64,000 bases of DNA from Camarhynchus parvulus (lineage: Eukaryota; Chordata; Aves; Passeriformes; Thraupidae), in contig NC_044590.1 of assembly GCF_901933205.1 (NCBI RefSeq), forward strand, positions 2,371,501 through 2,435,500, in the 5' to 3' direction. Each line of letters begins with the position of its first letter. Position 1 is the first letter of the stretch. Shown piece after piece: positions 10,836 to 23,040 of this stretch. The position numbers and the translations under genes were made by a program. The notes under the pieces are model-generated. The model was not told the origin of the DNA. It did no database searches and was given only the letters and a program-made list of their open reading frames with translations.

Positions 10836-13800
10836 GCAGAAAGGAGTTCAGAATTTAACATTAGGTGCTGATTTCACTAGTGATAAATTGCTTTGATCCA
10901 TTGAGTCATGCCTTGTTGTCCTTCCAAATGAATGCCAGCACCTTCCCCTAGAAGTGAGTCACCCCTGGAGATGGGGGCCAGCCTGACCTCACTCTGTCCA
11001 TGTAACCCTCAAGTGGTTTAAAACCTAGGACATGTTTATCCTCATGGTATTATTGTGAGGTCAAGAAATGCTGTTCTTTCCATTTTACAGCAATGGGGCT
11101 GAGGTGTGAACTTTGGAAATGTGTTGAAGCAGCAAAGTCTTGAAATTAGTGCGAGCTGCACCACCTGACAGCTCATGCTCATTTCTATGGGAGATGGATG
11201 ATTTCCCCAAGATAACTCAGGAAAACTGGAGCAGACAGCAGAGTTAATCCAGCTCTGTGTTCTAGGCAGCAAATTTTCTTGCTCTGATGGAGTGAAATTT
11301 TCTGTTATCCTTTGTTATTCTAGGAATGTAATGCGAATGTATTTATGGTGTGGAGTTTATACTTTCTTCACGTGAACTCAGTGCATCTGTAGAAGCCAAA
11401 GTCCCTGAAACAGGAAAAAGTAAAGCACGGTAGTGCAAGCTTTTGATGCTCACCTTGCATGTGAACACCAGCTCCTCCTCGGCACTTTGCTGCCTCGCTG
11501 TCCTTGGTGTGTGGTGCTGGGTGGGTGGAACAAGGCAAAGGATGACTGCTCCTGCAGCAAAGTCAGGGTTATTTTTAGCAAGGGAGAATTCACTTCTGCA
11601 AGAGCAGTGAAATGTGTGCACTTCAGCCCTTCTGCTGTGATTGTGATGAGGGGTTTTGGGCTACAGCCATGAAACAGTTCATGTCTTGGTCGGTGTTTGC
11701 CCTCCAGAGGCAAAGCCAAATCTGAAAGTACAGCTTTCCTGTGAGACACTTCCACTGCCATTAATGCGTGATGATGTTCAAATGCATAAAGGGAATACTC
11801 TAAAGGCACAGACAGTTGACAGAGCAGAGGTCCAGATGCAAGAGGACTGATTTGAAAGGCCTGTGTGTTCAATACAGCTGTACATGTCTTCCCACAGGTG
11901 AGTCTGGGAAAGGATATAGCACATTTTCCCCAGGACAGCTCCATGCATTTTCTATTCCTGATCAAGATCTATTCATTGGGCAAGTGCTGTTTAATCAAGC
12001 AGCAGGAAAAGGGTGTGTGCTGTCTTCAGTAGTACAAAGAAATCTCATTCAAAGACAGTCCCGTTCTTAAAAGGCTGGTGTTTAAATTAGACCTGCCCAG
12101 ACAGGTCTGGCATGTTTAGTGTGACCCCCTTTTACTGTGGATGTTCCGGTTATAACCATCTTACTGCTTCCAGTTAAAATAAAAACACAACTGCCATGGA
12201 AAACGTGGAGCAAACCAAGCTCCCAACACTTGCCAGCCCCTGTTTAATGATAAACCACTGCTACTAGAAAGTGGCTACGAGCAAAAATTTTAGAAAAGTA
12301 CGTAGAAGAGGAAATTCAGTAGATAAATTTAAAAGATAGTGTGCAAATTGACAAGGGCAGCAGGGGAGAAATTATGTATTTTTGGTTTATTCTAGTGTTT
12401 GGCTTCATGGGTTTTGATGCCATTTGGACCTAAATGCATTGAAGGCTCTGTGGCTGCCTTTGCTGCTACAAACCAAGCACAGCATGTCCTTCTCTGCTGC
12501 ATTAGAAAGAGAAGCTGCATATCATCTTTGATAGCCAGAAAAATGGTGTTCTTGTCTTTTTTCCTTTTCTTGATCCTTTATCTCTACTCTTCCAATGTTC
12601 CCTGTAATGATGATGAGTCTTAGAGGTCACCAAGGCTTATTTTAGTCATGTTGCCATGACATGCAGTAGCTTTTTAAAGAAATGATCATGTGCTGTGAGA
12701 TGTGCAGCTTTTCTGGTGCAAGAGCAGATCACTCTGGCCTCTCCTCGAGTCCATATGTTCAGGTTTTTCCCTGTTAAGTCCCTTGGTGTGTTCCAGCCTG
12801 CCTCTGCCTCCTTCAGTCTCCTGGCAGAGGTGACAGATGCTCAGCTCAGGTCTGCAGTGAGTCATGTGTGGAGAATGAATGATCCATCTGCAAGCTGGGG
12901 AGAGACTCCCTGGGAGCCACTCCCAGGCCGTGCTGCTCCTGGGGATAAGTGCCAGTCCAGCAGTGCCTCATTTCACCAGGTGTTCACTGCTCCCCTTCAG
13001 CCCTGTGCTGCTGCAGTGTCTGCAGAGAGGAGAAAGGTGTTCAAGTGTGCTGATAACCACTGGGGTACCCCTTGAGGCAGCCTCAGCCTCCCCTTTCTCC
13101 TCATGGTGTTGGTGAAGCCAAGGAAGATGTTCTGTACAAAAGCACCTTATCCCTGCTCACACAGCGCAGGAGTGAAGGTGGCTTTGCTTTTGCTTGATGT
13201 GAGATGGAGCAGGGCAGAAGTATCATCCTTAAACTGTCCTGAGTTACTGCTTCACAAGCTGCTTAGGATTTTCTTAGGATTCATTGCAAATCACTTTAAG
13301 TCTGGACTCAAATAGACAACAAGTAGATGAGTTGCAGGCAGGAGAAATCATGAATGCTCCAAAACAGCAATCTCACAGGCAGGAAAGAGCAGGTTCTGCT
13401 TTATTGATCAAGAAATGAGGGAGGTTTTGCCCAGTTGCTGAAGGGAATGAACACTGGTGAGATAAACAGGATGATAAGGGTTCAACCATCCCACTCTCCT
13501 AAGGATAAAAAGGAAACACAACCCTGTGCATGTGTGGTACTGCAGTGGTGCAAGTGAAATCCCTTATTTATCAAAGAGGATCTGCCATCATGTCTAGAGA
13601 TTTTAATACAGATCCATTGCAAAGGAGAGGAGCTCAAAGATTTATTCTCCCTCACTTACGTGAACTCAGTGTTGAAATCTTCCATCAAGTGTAGAAATTG
13701 CTGCCTCGTGGTTAGATTTTTCCAGATTGCCCCACCGCAGTCACAATGTCTAATCCCCCACCTCATTGTTGGGGAAAATCTTTGTCATCATCTTTCCTGT

Positions 13801-15690
13801 GTGCCAATTCCTGCCAGCTTGGGGAGGCAGAAAGGAGGTGGGAGGTCTGTGGGATCCTGGGGAGCTGCAGCTCTCTGGAGCCTGTTGCTCTCAGCAGAAA
13901 GGCCCAAAGGAGCCATTTAGGAAGAATTGCTTAGTCTATAGTGATTTGGAGATTTACCATTATAACTCCTTCTGATAATCCTTTTTAAAAGCTGGATTTG
14001 AAGTAGATCAGCTCTAAGACAAGGCAGTTTCTGTGCTATTGTAGCTTTCTTAAGGTTGCGTGTGGTACTTCGGTGAGCATAAAAATGTCATATAAAAATC
14101 ACCTCCTCCTGCCTGACATTCTCAGGTAGCAAAAGCTTCTATTGTAGATGTGAGTGTACAGACAAGACCCTGTTGTAGGATTTTTTTCTTTACTGAATTT
14201 GAGAAAATCTGAAGCACAGTTGTATTTTTTCACCCAAGCTGAGTTCAGTGTAGGGGTCTCACATCATGTGTCAATCAAATCAGTCCTCTGAAGGCAGCAG
14301 TGATACTGTTCAGAGATCAAATTGAGTCTAAGAACTAAGTTACACTTTGGTAAAATTCCTTTTTTCTTACTTTGTTTTTTTTTAAATCTAAATTTTCTTT
14401 TATTTGTCAATCTTTTATATTTTGTAAAATACGTACAGAGAATGCAGTTTTTCCATACCACAGCTGGGGTGGGGATGTTTGCTAAGTAAGAATCCCAGGT
14501 GCTAAAAATGCTGGAATACTTTCTTGTTCCAACATCTGAGGCACTTGCCTGCCTGTTTCCACCACTGTGTCACTGTCAGCAGTGCAGTTCATCAGGCTTC
14601 CAAGGAAAAGCTCCTGTCAGAGTGGGAGAAGACCCAATAGTACCTGTGTAGGCAATCTCAGAAATTGCATAAACACATCCAAATGCTATCTTGAGACTCC
14701 GAGGCATTGCAAAGCATGAAAGAATTACTTAATATCATGGAACAGCTAGCTGGTTCTGTTTTGCCTAAAAATGTGTTAGGAATATTTCTGATGCTAAGGC
14801 TTGTTCATTTTTTAGGGAGCTGTAGAACAGATATATTTACAAGTATGAGTAATGGGAAACAGAATTTCTGCACAATGCAGACAATCCTTTCATGTTACAT
14901 CATTCAAAGCAGGATATTCACATGGGGATATATTCAGGCAAAACTCCACAGCCAGAAGACCAGGCTCCTCTGCTTGGCTGCACTTTTAATGTAGGAAACT
15001 TTTGGTTAAGATTTGTGGGTATCTTTCACACAATGCATCAAAGAGCTGAAAAGTTGGGGATAATCATTCCCACACATAAATCTACGTGCACTGCAGTGCG
15101 AGCCCTTCTGTGCTTCCTGCACTTCAAACATCATCCCTCCATTTGCTCTTGGAGGTCCCCAGCAGTGCAGACAGCTCAAGAGGCACTTCTGAGATTACTG
15201 AGTTATCAATCCAATGAAAAACTGTAATATGAAAAAAATTGAAGAAATAAGTGTGGTACAGAAGTGTGTTAAGGAGTACATTTATTTTTTATGGATAAAT
15301 TTCTTCATAAGGCAGAAGTAAAAATTTACTTTTAGAACACACATTTCAAAGCAAGGGGAATCAGTGGGAACAGCCAGCTTTGCTACCTGTGTTGGAATGA
15401 CTAACATGTCATGAAGAGCAGTTTAGACTTTATACTATGATAAATGATGTCATGGAGGTGAAGGGAAGGAAAAAATGCAGATTTAATGCTTTTTTTGTTT
15501 TACTATTGTGTGTATTTTCCAATAAGGTGTCTACTTCTGAAATGTTAATGAGTCTTTGGATTCCACAGCGAGATCCTAAATACCTCAGAGTCAGGAACTT
15601 GAGTTTCCAGAAAACATGTAGCACCATGTGAATATACAAAAATCTGGCAGCATAAATGAATGTGTAAATGTACATAAGGCTGGTAGTTAG
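10836..15690. other. No gene seen
   Basis: The longest open frame is 171 codons (11,450-11,965, - strand) and is unlike any family I know. It overlaps open frames on the + strand. A possible recursive splice site at 11,897/11,898 is listed separately. The rest is unremarkable AT-leaning DNA. Confidence 0.65.
11881..11903 (+). other. Candidate recursive (zero-length exon) splice site
   Basis: A short pyrimidine stretch (TGTCTTCCCACAG, ending at 11,897) is joined directly to the donor GTGAGT at 11,898-11,903. The AG|GTGAGT juxtaposition is the form of recursive splice sites used to remove very long vertebrate introns in steps. The pyrimidine tract is only moderate. The call matters only if the window lies in a + strand intron, which is not shown. 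Confidence 0.15.
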
Positions 15691-15960
15691 TCATGCAAAC
15701 AGCGAGCTGCAGGCCCGGCCTGTGCGCGCTGCGTAGGCTGAGGTGAACGTGACACAGCCCTGTGCCTATCTCTGCCCTGGCTGCTGCCTGGGTGTCTCCA
15801 TCCTGACACACAACAATCTTCACATTCCTGTCCCACCTGAAGCCAGAGGGAATTTAATGAGGAAAACTCGTTTAATGGTGCTGAACTGTCCCACCTCAGC
15901 ACAGGCCTGCTGAGAGCGCGCGGAGCCAGGCCTGGGCTGGGCACTGCTCACAAAGGATAC
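15691..15960. other. Small CpG cluster
   Basis: CpGs gather at 15,700-15,753 (GTGCGCGCTGCG) and again at 15,915-15,922 (GCGCGCGG-like). The surrounding several kilobases hold about one per hundred bases or fewer. The cluster is shorter and weaker than a usual CpG island. It could be a small unmethylated regulatory patch or chance. No transcription start elements such as a TATA box were identified. Confidence 0.25.
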
Positions 15961-17094
15961 GGGCAGAGGGTTTGGGCAAAATCCTGGCTTTGTCCTCTTC
16001 CCCTTTGAAAGGGTGAGTGGCAGAGGATTTTTGGTGGTTGTTCAGAGACAGACTGACCCACCAGACCCTTACAGAGTTCAGGCCAGGCCCCCCCTGCGTG
16101 CTGAGCGAGGAGCCAGCCATGCAACCAGATGCCACTGCTGGCAGTGCTCAGGAGAAAAAGCATCCAGACTCTTGGCACTTGACTCTTGCATCTGCCAGGC
16201 TTTCCCCCCATAAATGGCCACTCCAGAGAAGGGGCTGTGCCAAGGGGAATGAGCTCCATGGGGAATGAGCTCTGTGCACCAGGATGTTGATGTGCCAACA
16301 CTGCCCTTGCTCACTGGGTTGCCTTTCCAATCCCCCTAGAGTTCAGGAGTTCCTGGCTTGACACTCCTTTTGGTTGAGTATTTCACAGCATAATTGTTTG
16401 AAGAAAGGAAGCAGTGCTGTGGTTTTGATGTGCTCAGTGCTCTGCTGGCACCTGGGCCCCAGCTCGGTGCAGGGCTGCAGCCATCTGGGGCAGGCAGTCC
16501 TTACTGCCAATACTGCCTGACCCTGCTGCCCAGCCTGGTACAGGATTGCCAAGCTGCCTGGCAATCCATTGCTTAGCAAAAAAAAAATTACATTTAGGGT
16601 TTTTTTAGAGGTGGTGATCTTTTCCAGGGCAAGAGAAAAAAAATAATTCAGCTACACTTTCTCTATAAATGTAATCTGTACACACCTAACCCTGATTACA
16701 GTATTGCCAGCACTGAATTTCACACATTTAGTTATGAACAAACCCTCCTTTGCAATGCCATGAGTTACCTGAATTTTGAGCACTTCATATGAACTATCAA
16801 GAGGCTGTGTGTTTTATTTTGGATTTTCTCTGTTGGCCCAAAGCTGTATCACAATGTTGTCTTTGGCCAGGACTGACATCTGCACGGAATATTTAAAATA
16901 ACAACTGCTTGACCAGGACTTCAAGGATAAGTCCTTGAAGAGAGGTGGCACCTCTCTGACACTTCCCTGGTACTTCAGTCAATGTTTGCTGTGTCTACTT
17001 CAGTGTGTTCCACTCAGGGAACTGCTGCTGTGGGGAGCAGGGGACCTGTGAAGAAGAGGTTGCCACGTTTTGTGGGGTGGTCCCATGCTGGAGT
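15961..17094. other. No gene seen
   Basis: This is mixed-composition unique DNA. A short local direct repeat of the 13-mer GGGGAATGAGCTC occurs at 16,244 and 16,260 (period 16). Open frames of 60 to 117 codons overlap on both strands at 15,950-16,580, without recognisable domains. Confidence 0.6.
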
Positions 17095-17500
17095 AAAGGG
17101 AAGGAGCACTTCTGCTATGAAACCAGGCTGAGACGGGATTGTTCAGCCTGGAGAGGAAAATGGAGATGTTACAGCCCCTTCCAGTACCTAAAGGGATCCT
17201 GAGAGAGATGGGGAGAGACTTTTGACAAGGGCATGTAGTGACAAGACACAGGGAATGGCCTTAACTGACAGAGGGCAGGGTTAGGTGGAATATTGGGAAG
17301 GAATTCTCTGTGAGGGTGGGCAGGCCCTGGCACAGGTGCCCAGAGCAGCTGTGGCTGTCCCTGGGTCTCTGGCAGTGCCCAAGGCCAGGCTGGATGGGGC
17401 TTGGAGCCCCCTGGGATAGTGGGAGGTGTCCCTGCCATCCAGGGGTGGCACTGGATGAGCTTGAAAGTCCCCTCTGACCCAAACCATGCTGTGGCTCTCT
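17095..17500 (+). mobile_element. CR1 LINE, 5'-truncated 3' end
   Basis: The sequence matches from memory the 3' end of avian CR1 retrotransposons. Landmarks in order: GGAGCACTTCTGCTATGA near 17,104; GATTGTTCAGCCTGGAGA near 17,138; AGAGATGGGGAGAGACTTTTG at about 17,204; GACAAGGGCATGTAGTGACA near 17,224; GAGGGCAGGGTTAGGT near 17,271; GGCACAGGTGCCCAGAGC near 17,330; AAGGCCAGGCTGGATGGGGC near 17,382; GATAGTGGGAGGTGTCCCTG near 17,414; and AAAGTCCCCTCTGACCCAAA near 17,464. Only the last part of ORF2 and the 3' untranslated region remain, as is usual for 5'-truncated CR1 copies. The terminal ATTCTRTG-type repeats are degenerate. Small deletions and substitutions indicate an old inactive copy. Subfamily was not determined. 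Confidence 0.93.
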
Positions 17501-20500
17501 AACTTGCAGTAGAGTATTTTCAGTATAAAAACACCTCGGGGCACCATGAATTGCTTCCTTTCACCCCTTCTTGGCAAAAGATTTATGATTAAAAATATGT
17601 GGACCATAGGATTGGTTTTGCTGAAAACTTATTGAAGAATCTAATTGAAGAAACAGAATGCCAAAACTTTAACAAAGGCTTTTTTTCTTCCCCCATCTGT
17701 TTGGTCAGGTGTCTTGGTATAGAAGGTATTTTAACAAAAGGTTGTGCAGATGGTAAGGGAAAACATTCAACTGTTTGACTAAAAATCATTTCCTCTCTCA
17801 AAGAGGGAGTGCTTTCACAGATCTCATTAGTTCAACTGTTATAACTTCCAGGAGTTGCCACAGGGTACAAAATGCCTGGGTTCGGTGGCACAAATTTATA
17901 AGCAAGAAAAAAATCAGTGAAAGAAAGAATAAGTGAATGCTCAGATAGCTTTAATTTTGGATTACACATCCAAAGGAATGACATGCTTCCTCCTTTGCTC
18001 TATAAATATTATGTATTCCTTTGTTTGCCACACCATGTGAACTCCAATATTGCTTTGCCACCTCTGTTGTGCAGGCTGGGTGTTCATTGTGGCTGGTGTA
18101 GCAATCCATGGAGCCAGTGCTGATTCACAGGGCTGCTGCCTGCTCGGGGCTCCTCTCATTACCTTGTTATTTTGCTGCAGTGGGATCAGCTCTGTGCTGA
18201 TGCTGTGCAAGCAGAAAGATAGTCTGGAGGAGTCTGCAGTCTCAGACAGCCTGTGTGCCTTACTCCAAACTGTAAGGTCTGTCTGATTCTGCTGAGTGAG
18301 TCACAGTTTTGTTTTGCCTTATTCAGATGACACCTCCTCCTCTCAGTGAAAACATGCTGGAAGAGCCTGGCAGCATAACCAAACAACAAAAGAGTGCTGC
18401 TGATGGCTGACAGCTCTGACAGGTGCATTTGAAACTGGAGTCAGTTTTGTCACGGTGCACAGAAAGGAGCATTGACGCTGGAAAAATAAGTCGATTTTTG
18501 AAATGTAATTTTGTAACTCTGCCAAATTACCAACTCCAAACATTATGATCTTCAAGCAGGGTTTTTGAGATGCAGATTTGTTTGTTTTGTGAGGGCACTT
18601 AAATATTTCATTCTTTAGCAGAGGGTTTGCCGTGGTGGCTGGGGAAGATTTGCCCGTCCTGCTTTGAGGAGGGCAGGATGACTCTGGGGTTCTGCAGCGC
18701 TCCGAGCGCGCTTCTGTTCCAGCCCTGTAATTCTTCATCACAAATTGCCTTGACTGGTTCAATGATTTTTGTCATTGTACAGGTCACTAACGTTCAGTCA
18801 TAATCTGAAGCAGAATTCTTGTGTTAGCCTTTTGCAGACTTTGGGTTCATCGTGTTTGTGCTGTTGGAGGAAAATGGGAACCCAGGGCCCTGCTAAAAGC
18901 AAATGCCTTGCATGACTGTTGGTTTTTTTTTTTTTTCCCTTTTACCATAATCTTTGCTTATAAAAGTGATCACATGAGAGAAATCAAGAAATTCTAAATC
19001 ATTAGGGATTTTGTTTTACCTGTAATCTATGTTCAGCTCTGTGAAAAGATCTCTTTTTTGAGGAAAACTTACAGGAACTTCAAGATAATAACTAAGGTCA
19101 CTTGACTTCAGACACAGATGAACCAACAAGAGACAATCTTTAAACAAATGTGCTAAAGCAAATGGAATAAAGCAGATTTAGTGTTTTTCTGGTGTAATTC
19201 TGAGGTATTGGTGAATTTAGGACAAGCACTGATTGTGGGTCTGTCTTGAATTCTTCACGTGCTGAGAAAACATTAAAACATTTTTGGTAGAAAAAGCATG
19301 ATGTCAGTTTGATAATGGTTTGATAGATTAATAATTTGTGTTTGTTTCTCAATATGTGTCTTAGGCTCCACAAACTGGGGTCTTCAAAAGGCCCCCAGAT
19401 TTCTAATATTGCTAGCTTTCCATCAAAAGAGTAAATTAACAGCATTAGCACCAATATGAGGCTTTGGTCGTCATTTTAGGGTGATCATTTCAAGCATGCT
19501 CCCCTCTTCCTTGGAAGATACAGCCCTCCCTTTCTGGGTGTGAAATGGTAGAATTTTACAAGTCTAAAATGAATTAATTTTTTTACCCCTAAGTGTGAAT
19601 ATCTTCTGAGCATGCAAACTAGTCAGCTAGATGAAGGTGGGGACCATAGCATTTTTGTTTGGAAAATTACATCTAGTTCTTTATAACGTTGGCTCCATGT
19701 TTAAAGAAGTCTCAGTGTATATTTTTACATGCACAATTCACAGCTGCAGACAAGCCTAACTAGCATTTGGACTTGACTTTCTTCTTGAAAAAATCTGACT
19801 CTCAAATGCATTCTTTTCTTGTGAGGCTTAGGAATATTGATTTAATTTTTTCCCCCCTAATGACTTATGTGTCAGACCACCCTTTATTTCTAGTACTGAA
19901 ATGAAGTGACAGTCTATGGCTGGCTGTGGAATAAGTGATGTCTTGGTCATGGCCCAACACAGATTTCAGGCGCAGCACTTGTGCCTCCCTTGCCAGCCTC
20001 TGAGGCTAAAAGTCTGCCTCTGTCCCAGTATCTCATCTGCTTTCTCACTTGGACTCGAAAATAAAGGTCAGGCCTTGACTTTACAGGTCAGTGCAATGAG
20101 TGGCAACAAACCACACTGAGGAGGGGAAAGAAAAAAGCCCTTTAAATTTGTGTGCTGGGGTCAGACCCAGGCAGGACACGAGGTTTGTGCTCTGCTCTTC
20201 CAGCACAGGGTGAGTTTCTCTCCCTGCTCTCCTCACTGTGAGGGGCTGGGGGCCTTCTGCTCCCAAATTCTTCAGCACAGCCAATTCCCAGTGACTTGTA
20301 GGAGCATCCATTGCCTGAGAGGCTCCCACATGGAGAGCAGTGTCTGTGTGACAAGGGGCTGTAAAGAAGGATTTGGGAACACAGAACTTTCCTGTCTAAT
20401 GAAGAGTATGATATTTTAAGGCCAAACATCACTTTCACTGTTTGCTTTATGAAAGTTCTGTGTCTGTTTTGTCTTTATTTCCATTTGCTTAAAATTCTCC

Positions 20501-22559
20501 TACCCGGAGCTCTGAACACACATGTACCTGCATATATATTAAATTTAAATATATATACACACACACACACACTACGTTAACATACAAAACTCTCATTTCT
20601 GTATTTTAAGCTCTGCCAAAAAAAGCAGTTTAGAAGTGAACACAGACCAATTCTTGATCTGAGCCCAGAAGGGACTGCAGACTCTGTGATTACACCTCTT
20701 GTTCTGCTCAGTAAAATGAGGCACAGCTTGGCTGAGGGTGTGCTGAAGGTCCTAAACAAGTCTGGCAGTGCTGAGAATCCTGTGGAGGTGTTTTGCTTCT
20801 TGGTACATTCATGTGACAAACTGTTGGCTGTAGTGCTTTAAGCTGGGGAAGGGCTTTACAAACAAACAAGGAACACTGAGGGAACAAACCCAACATTTTA
20901 TAGTGCTATGCAAAAGTGTACTAAAAAAATCATTCTGAAAAAATTAATATGGTGCTTCTGATATTTCTCTGGAGAGAAGTTCAAAAGCTTCCTAATATTT
21001 CCTTCAAACTTGGATTTATCAGATGATCAACATGGAATTAAATAGAGAAAAAATGTCAGATAACTGGGGAGAAAAAGATCAAATGTTTCCTGAGATGCAA
21101 GGAAACAGCTAAAATGGTGTAGAACATTGCCTTATTCTTCTAGTTTGAATATTATGCCTCCCAAAAATAAAAGGAGAGGGAAGCAGGTGTGAAAAGCACC
21201 ATGTGATGATTGGCCTGTCCTGTTGGGCAACTAATGGAGACTCAGCTGTTTGCTGTTATCCAGCCTGGGATTAGAGGATAAACATGTCTGGGATTTAGCA
21301 TAGGCAGCGCAGGGCTGGTTCCCATGCTCTGGGACGGGTGTGCAGTGCCTTGCTCTGCGTTGTAACCCGTGAGTAGGGAATGGGGTAAACAGTCCCTGTC
21401 CTGTCCCACTGGGAACCACAGCAGGGCATGGAAGGGATACTAAAAAACCCAAGCTGCTGCCTAAAATACTACAGAAAAAAACCACTGAACAGCAGTTCTC
21501 TATATTCATTTATCTGCTGGCTGTGCACCTGGGTTCTCAGCACAGTTTTACACTGGGTTGCTGTCCCAAGGAGATCTCTGCCGTGTCACTGTAAGGAGAG
21601 CTGATTTAAGTGGTTTGTCCCCCAAAGAAGCTGCCCCTTTCCCTGAATGCTGGCTGTAGGTGTGTTAGAAAGTGCTGTCACACAAAGGTGAAATAGGATT
21701 GTGCTGCCTGATAGAAGTAAAAAACCCCATAATCCTCTTTTTAGTTAATCCTAGAGCAGAATTCCCTAGTGGGAATTGGATTGCTAGAGACTTTCCCCTA
21801 CAGCAGAAGAAGAATTTGAGGGAGGAAATTCAAGGAAAGTGGGGAAGAGAGGGATACCAGGAGCTAGGTTTGTCGTGTTATTGCTGAGCCAATTCCAATC
21901 CCACCATGGTCAGATACCAGAAACATGAATTGTCTTCACTTCCTGGCAGTTAATTCATATTTTGGTGGAGTTCAAGGAGGACTTGTAGGACTAGCAAAGC
22001 AGCTCTGTATGAAGCTTATGAAAACTTGTGATGTATTTTGTAACATCTACACACTGGATCCAAATCTCAGATATCCCATTAATTATAAATTTTTGCAATG
22101 TTGGCAGCATGCAGCGACCCACTAATGACTAGCACAGGGGCAAGATGTTCCAGGAATTTCTTAGCCACAGATGAGGTTTGGAAAAGGAACTGGATGCATA
22201 ACCAGGCTTTCTTCCCAGTAAAGTGTTTAAATCCTGACATTTTGAGAAAATAAAAAATTTGCATGAATATAGGATTGGCAGATAATTTATCCCACAAAGT
22301 AAGGAAAGGAGTGGTGAATGCTGAAGTGTTTTCTTTTTTTTTTTATAATTAAAGTTATTGATTTTCATTCCAGAATGACAGTTTTCTTTGTAAAATAATT
22401 GCTGTAATTCAAAGAAATATTCCCTTCTGAGTAAAAAAGAATGTTTCTGTTTGAATCAATTATAAGGTCTGTGTGTGTACAAATTTTTCTTTCACTAAGC
22501 AAAAATTGCAATAATTAGAGGCTGTGATTCACATATGACAGAAGGCTAAAAATAAAAGT
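17501..22559. other. No gene seen
   Basis: This segment is unique AT-leaning DNA with a T14 run at 18,923-18,936, a compound AT/AC microsatellite near 20,549-20,572 and a T11 run at 22,334-22,344. Open frames up to 139 codons (18,343-18,762, - strand) show no family resemblance. No additional interspersed repeats were recognised. Confidence 0.65.
20549..20572. repeat. (AT)n(AC)8 microsatellite
   Basis: A run of alternating AT passes into eight AC units (20,557-20,572). It is a typical short compound dinucleotide repeat and probably length-polymorphic. Confidence 0.85.
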
Positions 22560-23040
22560 AGCAATGTTTTGCCTTTTTGCATATGTTTATTCTTGCTGTT
22601 TAGAATTTAGTAACAGGAGAATAAATACATTTTCTGGGAAAGGGGGAAATTGTTGGTGAGAAAACAATGGAGATTCCTTTTTTCTTTCTTTGTGTCCATT
22701 GGGCAAATATGCAGATTTTCTTCTACCTCTTGTTTGTTTTCTTGCCCCAAATATCTACAGAATGAGTGAACTGCAGGATATTTTTGCCCTCTTATGCAAA
22801 TTACATGTCAGTACATAATTACCTGTTAGAGTAATTGCTTGGTTCCTGCACAGAGGTAGTAACTATATGCAAATTAAGCACACAAATACCTGAATATTTT
22901 GCTATTTGTTTCATGTGCATGAAAATATGCGTCACAGTTTCTGTGCAAAGATGATCATCTCATTTCTAGTGAAATGCAAACGAGTTCTGAGCAGCATATC
23001 TCAGGATCTAAATTCAATTAGACTCGTGTGATGATCTGTC
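22560..23040. promoter_or_regulatory. Octamer-rich enhancer-like element
   Basis: Two perfect ATGCAAAT octamers lie at 22,794-22,801 and 22,867-22,874. Near matches occur at 22,575-22,582 (TTTTGCAT) and 22,975-22,981 (ATGCAAAC), with GCAAATATGCA at 22,703-22,713. Between them are ACATAATTACC near 22,814, GTAATTGC near 22,832 and the E-box-like CATGTGCATG near 22,912. This density of POU and homeodomain cores without simple-repeat structure is typical of deeply conserved developmental enhancers. Conservation and activity are inferred, not seen. The element could also be part of a long intron. Confidence 0.35.

Noticed and set aside
11450..11965. 171-codon open frame, - strand
   Set aside because: Opposed by open frames on the + strand, with no family resemblance.
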